A stretch of 29,495 nucleotides of DNA from SIG603 sp963589785. Its GTDB lineage: Bacteria; Bacillota; Clostridia; Oscillospirales; Acutalibacteraceae. Every line of letters begins with the position of its first letter. Position 1 is the stretch's first letter. The translations under genes were made by a program, and so were the position numbers. Location of the stretch: NCBI GenBank assembly GCA_963589785.1, contig CAVAMJ010000019.1:1-29495 (forward strand), read 5' to 3'. Below, one piece after another: positions 16,278 to 23,527 of the stretch. A model generated the notes under the pieces. That model was not told where the DNA came from. It saw nothing but the letters and a program-made list of their open reading frames with translations, and did not search any database.

Positions 16278-17162
16278 TTATTTTTTAGCGTTTTCTATCA
16301 AATTTTCTATATCGTTTTTAGTGAAATAATACTTTCTTTCACAATACGGACAAACTGTCTCAACCTTTCCGTCAGTATAAGGAAGGCTTTTCAGTTCATC
16401 TTTTCCAAGTGTTATTAAAGCGGCGGCATATTTCTCTTTGTTACAGGTGCAAGCATAGTGAACATTAGTCTCATCAAGCTTTTCCCATTCGATGCCCTCC
16501 AATGCCTTGCCGACAATTTCCTCCAAAGTCAAGCCTTTTGCAAGCATTGTTGTCATGCTGTCAATATTAGCAAGGTTACTTTCGAGAGTTGAAATTTCAG
16601 AATCTAATGCTCCTGGCAAAACCTGAATTAAAAATCCTCCAGCCAGCAAAACCTGTGAACTGCCTTTTTGTGTAAGTACACCTAATGCACACGCTGTTGG
16701 TATTTGTTCACTCGTTGCGTAGTAATTCGTAAAATCTTCAGCGATTTCGCCACTAACAAGTTCAACCTGACCAATATACGGTTCTCCTGTGCCATAGTCT
16801 CTAATGACACCAAGTCGACCGTCACAACCTACAGCGCCGCCGACATCTAATTTACCGTCTGCTCTAATCGGCAATTCAATTTTAGGTCTGTCAACATATC
16901 CTCTTACATTTCCGTGGCTGTCGGAAATCGCAACTACATTTCCTACCGGTCCACCGCCGTTTATTTTAACGGTTATTGATGCATTGTCTTGCTTGAGCAT
17001 CGAGCCCATTAAAGCGGTTCCAGATAAGGTGCGACCCAAAACAGCTGCTGTTGTTGCCGAAAGCCCATGTATTTCCTGTGCGACGCAACAAGTGTTGCTC
17101 GTATCAATTGCAGCCGCCATTAAGCTACCGCTTGTTGTTATACATCTGATAATTCTATCCAT
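16278..17162 (-). CDS. hslO: Redox-regulated chaperone Hsp33
   Basis: Holdase chaperone switched on by oxidative unfolding. The 294-residue protein begins MDRIIRCITTSGSL and has the Hsp33 core with SATTAAVLGRTLSGTALMGSMLK. The C-terminal redox switch carries the four zinc-binding cysteines as CxC (Cys238, Cys240) and CPYC (Cys271, Cys274). ATG at 17162 follows AAAGGAA; a more upstream in-frame start overlapping the methyltransferase gene has no ribosome site and adds residues foreign to the family. It follows the methyltransferase stop by 2 bases. Confidence 0.95.
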   Translation of the reverse strand: MDRIIRCITTSGSLMAAAIDTSNTCCVAQEIHGLSATTAAVLGRTLSGTALMGSMLKQDNASITVKINGGGPVGNVVAISDSHGNVRGYVDRPKIELPIRADGKLDVGGAVGCDGRLGVIRDYGTGEPYIGQVELVSGEIAEDFTNYYATSEQIPTACALGVLTQKGSSQVLLAGGFLIQVLPGALDSEISTLESNLANIDSMTTMLAKGLTLEEIVGKALEGIEWEKLDETNVHYACTCNKEKYAAALITLGKDELKSLPYTDGKVETVCPYCERKYYFTKNDIENLIENAKK

Positions 17163-17164
17163 TC

Positions 17165-17908
17165 TTATTCCTTTACACAACAAAAAGTAATTCTCTCTGT
17201 TTTATCATTTGGCTCATTGAAGGTCATATCTTCAAACGCCTTAATATTACCAAAACCTGATTCCTTAAGCATAGAAATAACTGTGTCTGTTTCAAATGTT
17301 ATTTCTGAGAATCTTTCGCTTGATCTTTCGTAGACTTTTCCTACTTTACCGAAAAAGTCAAGTGAAACATTAACTTGTAATGTTTTTTCGTTTAGTTTAT
17401 TTCTCCAAACACAATAAACATCCGGTGTGTCGTAAATGAAAATATGATTACTAAGGACATGCTTGTGTTTATATGGCGTGTTAAAATCAAAAATAAAGAC
17501 TCCGCCGGGATCCATAAACAAACTGACTCGTTTAAATGTTTCGAGTATATCTTCTTCGCTCTTCAAGTGGTTTATACTATCCAAAGCACACACAACCGTG
17601 TTTACAGTTCCATACAAATCAAGGTTCTGCATATTCTGGCAAATAAACAAAATATCTGTCTCCGCATCGTAGGTTTTGTCCTTTGCTACTGTAAGCATAG
17701 ATGCAGAATTGTCGACGCCATATACGTCATATCCTCGTTTTTTGAGTTCAAGTGTAAGACTTCCTGTTCCACATGCCAAATCCAATGTAATACCGGCATC
17801 GTGATTATACAATCTGAGAAGTTCAGAAATATAATCGGCTCTGCCGGCATAATCTACATTCTTGGTAAGTGAATCATAGTACATTGCGAAAAAATCGTAA
17901 TTTCCCAT
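17165..17908 (-). CDS. Class I SAM-dependent methyltransferase, substrate unknown
   Basis: A 247-residue Rossmann-fold methyltransferase. Motif I is LDLACGTGSLTLELKKRGYDVYG at about residues 42-64, followed by the acidic residue in GVDNSASML, and CALDSINHL as motif IV region. The N-terminal YDFFAMYYDSLT pattern is common in a clostridial family of small-molecule-type methyltransferases. It sits between yerC and hslO with 2-4 base gaps, so is co-transcribed. It is not a DNA methyltransferase (no NPPY or target-recognition domain), so it is not the missing PglX of the defence system further along. Confidence 0.85.
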   Translation of the reverse strand: MGNYDFFAMYYDSLTKNVDYAGRADYISELLRLYNHDAGITLDLACGTGSLTLELKKRGYDVYGVDNSASMLTVAKDKTYDAETDILFICQNMQNLDLYGTVNTVVCALDSINHLKSEEDILETFKRVSLFMDPGGVFIFDFNTPYKHKHVLSNHIFIYDTPDVYCVWRNKLNEKTLQVNVSLDFFGKVGKVYERSSERFSEITFETDTVISMLKESGFGNIKAFEDMTFNEPNDKTERITFCCVKE

Positions 17909-17912
17909 AAAA

Positions 17913-18206
17913 TCAGTTTTCCTTATTTAATCTGTTAAAAATAAGCTCATATCCATCATTGCCATAATCAAAAGATCTTTTGACACGACTGATAGTAGCC
18001 GTAGAAGCTCCTGTTTCGGCGACAATCTCACTATAAACCTTTTTCTCTTGAAGCATTTTAGCAACCGCCAAGCGCTGGGACATTGCCTTTAACTCAGGAA
18101 CTGTGCATAGATCTTCAAAAAACATATAGCACTCATCAATGCTTTTAAGTGAAAGAATCGCTTCGAAAAGATAATCTACACTTTCGCCTTGAACTTTAGA
18201 ATTCAT
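17913..18206 (-). CDS. YerC/YecD family TrpR-related regulator
   Basis: A 97-residue DNA-binding protein of the TrpR superfamily. The family pattern is clear: FFEDLCTVPELKAMSQRLAVAKML, then the helix-turn-helix YSEIVAETGASTATISRVKRS. Members are widespread in Firmicutes and of unclear physiological role. The gene leads a tight unit with the methyltransferase and hslO. The start at 18206 is preceded by AGGTAATATTAT, a modest ribosome site. Confidence 0.92.
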   Translation of the reverse strand: MNSKVQGESVDYLFEAILSLKSIDECYMFFEDLCTVPELKAMSQRLAVAKMLQEKKVYSEIVAETGASTATISRVKRSFDYGNDGYELIFNRLNKEN

Positions 18207-18298
18207 ATAATATTACCTCACTGTGCAATTATAACGCAAAATGTTGTTTTTATGGATTTTAATTATAAGATTGGCAATTAGCATCCAATCACAGTAAG

Positions 18299-18327
18299 AT
18301 TTTATCACACTAAAAAGGAAAAGTAAA
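18299..18327 (-). promoter_or_regulatory. Candidate promoter of the yerC-methyltransferase-hslO unit
   Basis: On the minus strand TTTACT (18327-18322), 17 bases, then TAAAAT (18304-18299). A second TATAAT at 18233-18228 lies nearer the gene but lacks a good -35 box. Either could serve. No gene is seen in the 169 bases between 18207 and 18375. Confidence 0.45.
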
Positions 18328-18375
18328 GATAACGCTTATTTTTTATTTCAGCACCAGCACTATTTGACTAAAACG

Positions 18376-19140
18376 CTATACTGAAAGATGAAATTTTGAA
18401 TGTATATACTGCCCGTGCTTTTTAGTGTTATTCCCATATTGAATCGCAAATTTAGGGCAATGATGCAAGCAAGATAAACACATAACGCATTGCTCCTTAA
18501 CCCATTGGGGCTTACAGTCTTTAATTTGAATAGCGGAAACAGGACAGTTTTTTGCGCACAGTCCGCATCCTACACATGTGTCTTCAAGCGAAAAATGCTT
18601 TGTTTTACGCATTAAATCGTACTCAATATTGTGTCCTATCTTTGCGAGCAGATACGGTAGCTTGTTTTTCATAAAATCCCCGTCGGCAAAATTCTTTATT
18701 TGCTTGATAATACAATCAATTTCAAGTTCGGCTTTTTCGTTTATACGCCGAACTTTTTCTTTATTGCTCAAGTCAAATATCGGTGTCCAAGTATCCGGCA
18801 TTTTCACACTGAATTTTGCAGATATCGACAAACCTTTAGGTGCAAGAATATTATCAGCAAATCGACCTGTTTGTCCCGGAGTTGTTCCGTAGGTTGCAAT
18901 GAAATATATGTAGTCAGGTTTATAGCGTAAATCTAATCTTTGCAAAAACGCAGTTACGATAATAGGCAATCCCCAAGAGTATGTGGGACTTACTATACCA
19001 AGTGTCTCATATTTCTCATCAAATGAGTAAATTTGCTTTTTATAGCAATCTGTAATAGAAACGGCAATGTCGTCTGTTTCGGCTACAATCCTTTTGGCAA
19101 CATATTCGCTGTTTCCGGTTGCTGAAAAATATAAAATCAT
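18376..19140 (-). CDS. EFR1-type flavodoxin/ferredoxin fusion protein
   Basis: A 254-residue electron-transfer protein. The N-terminal flavodoxin-like domain (1 to about 150) has the FMN phosphate loop YFSATGNSEYVAK and YGTTPGQTG. The C-terminal part has two [4Fe-4S] ferredoxin motifs: Cys189/192/195/199 in CVGCGLCAKNCP and Cys218/221/224/228 in CVMCLSCLHHCP. This matches the EFR1 family of anaerobes; its redox partner is unknown. It lies 11 bases after the SDR gene, so the two are probably co-transcribed under the adjacent TetR regulator. Confidence 0.9.
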   Translation of the reverse strand: MILYFSATGNSEYVAKRIVAETDDIAVSITDCYKKQIYSFDEKYETLGIVSPTYSWGLPIIVTAFLQRLDLRYKPDYIYFIATYGTTPGQTGRFADNILAPKGLSISAKFSVKMPDTWTPIFDLSNKEKVRRINEKAELEIDCIIKQIKNFADGDFMKNKLPYLLAKIGHNIEYDLMRKTKHFSLEDTCVGCGLCAKNCPVSAIQIKDCKPQWVKEQCVMCLSCLHHCPKFAIQYGNNTKKHGQYIHSKFHLSV

Positions 19141-19151
19141 GCTCTATCTCC

Positions 19152-19901
19152 TTATCCAAGACCTGTAAATTTAACAAGAAATCTGTGCGGAATAAGCTTT
19201 GCAAGCAATCTGTAACATTTATAAAATACCCCTGTGGTGTAAACGGCTCTGCCTTTCTTTGCCGCTTTTAATGATTTCAAGGCGGCAGTCTTTGGATCGA
19301 TTACAGGCAAACGGCTATGACCTTTTGTAATTTCGGGCTTTGTCATTTCTGTAAACATAAACCCGGGACACATAGCACATACATTTATATGTCTGTCTTT
19401 AAGCTCCTCACGCAGTCCAAGAGAAAATGCGGATACATAGGATTTTGATGCACAATAAACGATTAAATTTGTGTTCGGGACAAATGCAGAGGTTGAGGAT
19501 ACTTCCAAAATTATGCCGCCGTCTATGATATATGGCAAGCATACCTTTGTCACCGCTGTTGCTCCTTTGCAGTTCAGATCAATGATTTTTAGCATACTTT
19601 CAAGCTCCATATCCTCAAAAGGAGAGCCGATTGACATACCTGCATCATTTATTAAAACTTCAATCTGCGGATTATCGGCTTTAAATTTCTCTTCTAATAT
19701 TTTGAAGCTGTCCATATTAGCCATGTCCATTGGGATAATTACACATTGTTTATCAGGATACTTTTTCGCAACTTCTCTGAGTCTTTCTTCACGGCGGGCA
19801 ATCAACCATAGTTCATCTATTTCTGGAAACAATCTTGTGACAGCATCAACATAGCAAACGCCAAGTCCTGATGATGCTCCTGTTATAACTGCAATACTCA
19901 T
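19152..19901 (-). CDS. Short-chain dehydrogenase/reductase (SDR)
   Basis: A 249-residue NAD(P)-dependent oxidoreductase. The nucleotide-binding GASSGLG motif is at 8-14 and the catalytic residues are Ser136 (VSSTSAF), Tyr149 and Lys153 (YCASK). The usual NNAG structural motif reads NDAG (85-88), a mild departure. Substrate is unknown; the C-terminal region resembles the DltE/YqjQ-like SDRs that act on ketones or fatty acyl groups. It is the first gene of a pair with the EFR1 protein and is divergent from a TetR regulator 151 bases away, which probably controls both. Confidence 0.9.
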   Translation of the reverse strand: MSIAVITGASSGLGVCYVDAVTRLFPEIDELWLIARREERLREVAKKYPDKQCVIIPMDMANMDSFKILEEKFKADNPQIEVLINDAGMSIGSPFEDMELESMLKIIDLNCKGATAVTKVCLPYIIDGGIILEVSSTSAFVPNTNLIVYCASKSYVSAFSLGLREELKDRHINVCAMCPGFMFTEMTKPEITKGHSRLPVIDPKTAALKSLKAAKKGRAVYTTGVFYKCYRLLAKLIPHRFLVKFTGLG

Positions 19902-19941
19902 AAAAGCACTCTCCTTTACACAAGAGAATAAATTTAGACAC

Positions 19942-19970
19942 TTGTAAAATTCTTGACTTCATACTATACT
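19942..19970 (+). promoter_or_regulatory. Candidate promoter of the TetR gene
   Basis: TTGTAA (19942-19947), 17 bases, then TATACT (19965-19970). It lies in the 151-base divergent region between the SDR and TetR genes; the minus-strand TATAGT at the same place could be the -10 box of the SDR promoter, so the two promoters would overlap. Confidence 0.5.
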
Positions 19971-19976
19971 CTAGTT

Positions 19977-19997
19977 AGTAACAAAACAAGTAACAAA
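19977..19997. promoter_or_regulatory. Direct repeat in the divergent TetR/SDR region, candidate operator
   Basis: AGTAACAAA occurs at 19977-19985 and again at 19989-19997, a 12-base period. A looser inverted repeat, TACTA/TAGTA at 19962-19980, overlaps it. The elements cover the putative tetR transcription start, where an autoregulator would bind. Confidence 0.4.
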
Positions 19998-20052
19998 TGT
20001 ATCCGCCTGTTCAAAGCTGGACAAATATTGAATTTTGCAAAAGGAAACAGTT

Positions 20053-20622
20053 ATGAAATACGATATTACAAAGCCATTAACAAAAGGTGCAAAGCGTACC
20101 CTTGATGCGTTCACTAAAGATATGTTCTTGCTTTTATCTGAGAAATCCTTTGAGGAAATAACTGTCGGTCAGTTATGCGAAACGGCACAATATCCCCGTG
20201 CGACATTTTATAATTACTTTGATGATAAATATGATTTGCTAGGTTTTTGTTGGCAAGCACTTGCCGAGCAAGTAGGGCTTTCCGAATATCATCATACCGA
20301 AGAAAATGAGATATTGTATCTTTATTTTGATCGTATTTTTGATTTTACAAAGCAAAATGAAGCTGTTATACACAAGGTTCTTATGCATAACAGCGAGATT
20401 GGATATATGTTTTCAAGTTTCAGGAATTTTCTAAACAATACAATGCGCCAAATATTTAAAGACTGTACGGAAGCTACAAAAAAGGATATTCCAAACGAAC
20501 TGCTTGCAGACCATTACAGCAATACATTATTTCTCGTATGGCAATGGGCAACAATAAAGAAATTAAACTGCACGAAGGAACAGGCATATGAATATCTTCG
20601 CTTTTTGCTCGGCAATATTTAA
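20053..20622 (+). CDS. TetR/AcrR family transcriptional regulator
   Basis: A 189-residue repressor-type protein. The N-terminal helix-turn-helix is FEEITVGQLCETAQYPRATFYNYFDDKYDLL; the C-terminal ligand domain is helical and poorly conserved, as usual. ATG at 20053 follows AAAGGA by 7 bases; a TTG at 20035 is in frame but overlaps that site. It is divergent from the SDR-EFR1 pair and probably represses both that unit and itself in response to an unknown small molecule. Confidence 0.88.
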   Translation: MKYDITKPLTKGAKRTLDAFTKDMFLLLSEKSFEEITVGQLCETAQYPRATFYNYFDDKYDLLGFCWQALAEQVGLSEYHHTEENEILYLYFDRIFDFTKQNEAVIHKVLMHNSEIGYMFSSFRNFLNNTMRQIFKDCTEATKKDIPNELLADHYSNTLFLVWQWATIKKLNCTKEQAYEYLRFLLGNI

Positions 20623-20638
20623 TAGATTCAAACAAAAA

Positions 20639-20678
20639 TACAGATATGTGTATTTGAAAATCAATACACATATCTGTA
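20639..20678 (-). terminator. Terminator of the BREX-like operon
   Basis: A perfect 16-base stem: TACAGATATGTGTATT (20639-20654) and its reverse complement (20663-20678) around an 8-base loop. On the minus strand it is followed by TTTTTG, right after the cysteine desulfurase stop at 20702. On the + strand there is no U run after it, so it serves mainly the defence operon. Confidence 0.85.
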
Positions 20679-20701
20679 GAATGTTGTAAGCATTTATAGA
20701 T

Positions 20702-21842
20702 TTAATTGCCTTTTTGCTTTACAGAAATCACATTAATAATGGCCTTAGCAACCTCAGAGGCATCTTCAACCACATTGTTGCGTCCAAAGCTAATGCGAAT
20801 AGTACCCTTAGCGTACTCCTTCGGTATGCCTATCGCTCGAACTACATGAGATACTTTTGTATTTACCGAATCACAAGCAGAACCGGTCGAGATAGCTATC
20901 CCTTTCAAATCAAGTCGATGTAGCAACATCTCACCACTAGCTCCTCGAATAGAAATATTGATATTTCCTGGGACTCGGTCTTTTGCGCCATTTTTTAGAA
21001 AGTCAACATTCGCTTTACGCAAAGTGTCAACAAAGATATTCTCCATCGTATGAAGTTTCTCCGTTGTTTGTCGCATTTCATCACAGTTCTTCTTAAGGGC
21101 AGTCGCCATGCCAACAATGTTCGCAACATTTTCCGTACCGGCACGCATTCCTCGTTCCTGTGCGCCGCCATCGGCATATGGGTTAAGCAAAGTACCTTTG
21201 CGTACATATAAGAAACCGGTACCTTTCGGGCCATTAAACTTATGAGCTGAGGCTGATAACATATCAACACCGAGTTTCTTGACATCAATCGGAATATGAC
21301 CGACCGCCTGAACGGCATCTGTATGAAATAGTGCAGAATGCGCATGTGCAACCTCAGAAAGTTCTTTAATTGGTTCAATCGTACCGATTTCATTATTCAC
21401 AAGCATTACAGAAACCAATTTAGTCTGTTGTGTTATAAACTCTTCGAGCACTTTTGGAGCTACTATACCAGAGGAATCAACAGGCAAGTAAACAACAGGA
21501 TAGCCAAAATGTTCCAATGTACTACAAGTGTTTAGTACCGCATGATGTTCAGTTTGAGATGTGATTGTCAGATGTTTTCTTTTCGGCTCTACTATACCTT
21601 TTATAGCCCAGTTATCACTTTCTGTACCGCCGGATGTGAAATAAACCTCCTCTGGCAGAGCACCTATACAGTCAGCAATTACGGCTCTTGCTTCCGCAAG
21701 TGCTCTTTTTTGACTCACGTGCAAACAAATAGGGCTGTGACGCATTACCGAAATTTTCAAGCAAAAAGGGCTTCATTGCCTCAAATGCATCAATATCCAA
21801 TTTTGTTGTCGCCGCATTATCGGCATAGATAAATTGCTTCAT
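20702..21842 (-). CDS. Cysteine desulfurase (DndA/NifS/IscS-like), frameshifted near the N-terminus
   Basis: PLP enzyme that takes sulfur from cysteine. ATG at 21842 overlaps the brxL stop (ATGA). The first part reads MKQFIYADNAATT and on to GNASQPYLFARESK. At a run of six A on the coding strand (21711-21706) the frame shifts: the original frame ends soon after at a TGA, while the rest of the enzyme (RALAEARAVIADC onward) continues in another frame to 20702. Dropping one A gives 379 residues, the normal length. The PLP lysine (SASAHKFNGPKG) and the sulfur-carrying cysteine loop (STGSACDS) are both intact. As the last gene of a BREX type 4-like operon it resembles DndA, the sulfur donor for DNA phosphorothioation. 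Whether it is expressed depends on whether the frameshift is real. Confidence 0.85.
21706..21711 (-). other. A6 tract at the frameshift point in the cysteine desulfurase gene
   Basis: Coding strand TCAAAAAAGAGCA; a run of five A would restore the frame as S-K-R-A. Such a run can vary by replication slippage or be misread in sequencing. Confidence 0.75.
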
Positions 21843-23314
21843 ACTACTCCATAGTTGTAATTAATATCCGGTATAGTGTTTTTTCCTGGAATGTTAAATT
21901 CTTTTGGATCAATTATGCAAAGTTGTTTTTTAATAACAGCTCGCATTTCCTTTGCAGGTTCAAGACAATATTCAATAAACTCTTGCGGGTCAATATCTTC
22001 CTTTGACTTTGCATGTGGAAAAAGAAGTTTTACAAACGCCGTACAAAGTCGCTTGATTGCAGTCAAATCTCGCTGATCAGCTCCTTTGGGGATATTCAAG
22101 CATTCGTCAACTATTATACTTTGGGTTAAATCTTCTCTAAGCGCATGCATTACTTCCGCAAAATATTCGGTATTAATTGCCCATCCATTGGCAACCATAG
22201 AGGCATTCATTCTAGGAATTTCCCATCCTGGTATAAATCCATGGAATCTGTCGAGTGTAGCTGATTCACCAAAAACGCTGCTGATATGTTCAACCATGTT
22301 ACAATTAATGTTAAATCGACTGGCATCAATATTACCGAGAACGATTACCCCGGCATCCGCTGGTGTTTGAGCATCAAAGCCCTTGATTTCACCGAATTCC
22401 ATATAATGTTTTAAAGCCTGTTGGATTTGTCCCGGTTGTTCAAAGGTTATAGACTGCACTTCGTCAAAACCTACATAATCAAATCTTGTCAACAAGCCAC
22501 CGGTTCTTTTGGCATTATCATATATTAAAGAAGCTCTTGATACTGTACCGCCGCTGATAAGCCAGCCTCGTTTACTTATCTTCTCAAACACATAGCTTTT
22601 TCCTGTACCTTTTGGAGCCAGTTCAATCAAATTCACTCGTTTTTCAACGAATGGAAGCAAACGTCGCAGGAAGAATAGTTTCTTCTTTTCACTTTCTTCA
22701 CCATTCTCATCAACATAACCGGCAGGATTATAGTCTATGGCAGTCAAAATCACATTTATCCACTCATGAATATTGAACTCTGCTCTGTACTCTTTAAAGT
22801 CACCCAAATCAATCGTATAGGGGCAAAATGGCTTATAATCAACCATTGCAATAAAACCTTTTGGCTTTAATCTTGAAGATTCTATTTGCCACGATAACGT
22901 GATTATTCCCCAGTTTTCGCTTTCTCGAAGCAATATATCCTGCCATTTTTCGACTACATCATTATTTACTATGCCTCCAGCACCGCCGCGGTTACCGCCA
23001 AAATCAGGCAACTCAAATTGAGCTTTTCCACTCTTTATATCAACGGTCACACGAACACGTGCCAAAAACTGAACATCCTCCCCATTCACCATTCTAAATT
23101 TGAATTGCTCGTAATCTTCTCTGGATGGAATATACCTATTAATGTAGCGTTTAACCGCATCATAATCTATCATTCCATCTTCATCGGAAAAACGCATAAC
23201 AAGCCAGTCTCGCATATAAGATGGGATGCTGAGTTTAGAAAAATATTCACTTCTCTTGGGATCCTTGAGAACAACCATGTCCGCAAAGACTTCACGAATC
23301 TTTTCCTCTAACAT
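21839..23314 (-). CDS. brxL: BrxL-like AAA+ ATPase (BREX), short form
   Basis: A 491-residue protein resembling BREX BrxL. It has an N-terminal region with YNPAGYVDENGE before the ATPase core, Walker A APKGTGKS (233-240), Walker B YVGFDEVQ (280-287), sensor-like VLGNID (325-330) and an arginine finger candidate LDRFHG (Arg356). Classical type 1 BrxL is about 680 residues and ends in a Lon-protease-like domain; that domain appears to be missing here. BrxL is a DNA-associated AAA+ effector in BREX systems. ATG at 23314 follows TAAGGAG, which overlaps the stop of the small upstream gene; GTG at 23323 is less likely. It overlaps the cysteine desulfurase start by ATGA. Confidence 0.85.
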   Translation of the reverse strand: MLEEKIREVFADMVVLKDPKRSEYFSKLSIPSYMRDWLVMRFSDEDGMIDYDAVKRYINRYIPSREDYEQFKFRMVNGEDVQFLARVRVTVDIKSGKAQFELPDFGGNRGGAGGIVNNDVVEKWQDILLRESENWGIITLSWQIESSRLKPKGFIAMVDYKPFCPYTIDLGDFKEYRAEFNIHEWINVILTAIDYNPAGYVDENGEESEKKKLFFLRRLLPFVEKRVNLIELAPKGTGKSYVFEKISKRGWLISGGTVSRASLIYDNAKRTGGLLTRFDYVGFDEVQSITFEQPGQIQQALKHYMEFGEIKGFDAQTPADAGVIVLGNIDASRFNINCNMVEHISSVFGESATLDRFHGFIPGWEIPRMNASMVANGWAINTEYFAEVMHALREDLTQSIIVDECLNIPKGADQRDLTAIKRLCTAFVKLLFPHAKSKEDIDPQEFIEYCLEPAKEMRAVIKKQLCIIDPKEFNIPGKNTIPDINYNYGVV

Positions 23315-23326
23315 ATCAACCACTCC

Positions 23327-23527
23327 TTAGAAAAACAGCGTACATCCTTGTTCTTTGAATTCGCTAATTTTCACATTTAAATCTTCTACCTCACAGCCAA
23401 GATATTCGGCAAAACAAGTAAGGCAGTAGAATTCGTCTGTATCTATATCTGTTAGCTTTTTTGAGAGTGCTACTTCATCTTTTGTCAACGGATTTCCGCA
23501 CTCGCAACAGATCTTTTTCCTCGCCAT
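23327..23527 (-). CDS. Small zinc-finger-like protein between pglZ and brxL
   Basis: A 66-residue protein with CxxC pairs at Cys7-Cys10 (preceded by a second cysteine, Cys8) and Cys35-Cys38, plus Cys45 and Cys62, likely binding one zinc ion. Its ATG shares a base with the pglZ stop (TGATG) and has AAAGGAGA 6 bases upstream, and its stop is only 12 bases from the brxL ATG, so it is a genuine operon member. I do not recognise a named family. Its position suggests a structural or DNA/protein-binding accessory of the PglZ or BrxL component. That is inference from context only. Confidence 0.75.
   Translation of the reverse strand: MARKKICCECGNPLTKDEVALSKKLTDIDTDEFYCLTCFAEYLGCEVEDLNVKISEFKEQGCTLFF

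Noticed and set aside
17165..17908. The methyltransferase as a PglX-like DNA modification enzyme for the BREX operon
   Set aside because: Too short, no adenine-methylase catalytic motif, and embedded in the yerC-hslO unit in a separate transcript.
18272..18291. GATTGG/CCAATC inverted repeat upstream of yerC
   Set aside because: Only six bases per arm with a ten-base gap; too short to support a specific operator claim.
19471..19854. A 127-codon open frame on the + strand
   Set aside because: Antisense to the SDR gene, whose motifs are unambiguous.
20639..20678. The long perfect inverted repeat as the end of a mobile element
   Set aside because: It has a hairpin plus a U run immediately after the desulfurase stop on the minus strand, which is fully explained by an intrinsic terminator, and no transposase or target duplication is seen.
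20702..21760. Taking TTG at 21760 as the start of the cysteine desulfurase
   Set aside because: The first 15 or so residues of that frame are unlike the family, while the canonical N-terminus (YADNAATT) lies just upstream in another frame with its own coupled ATG.
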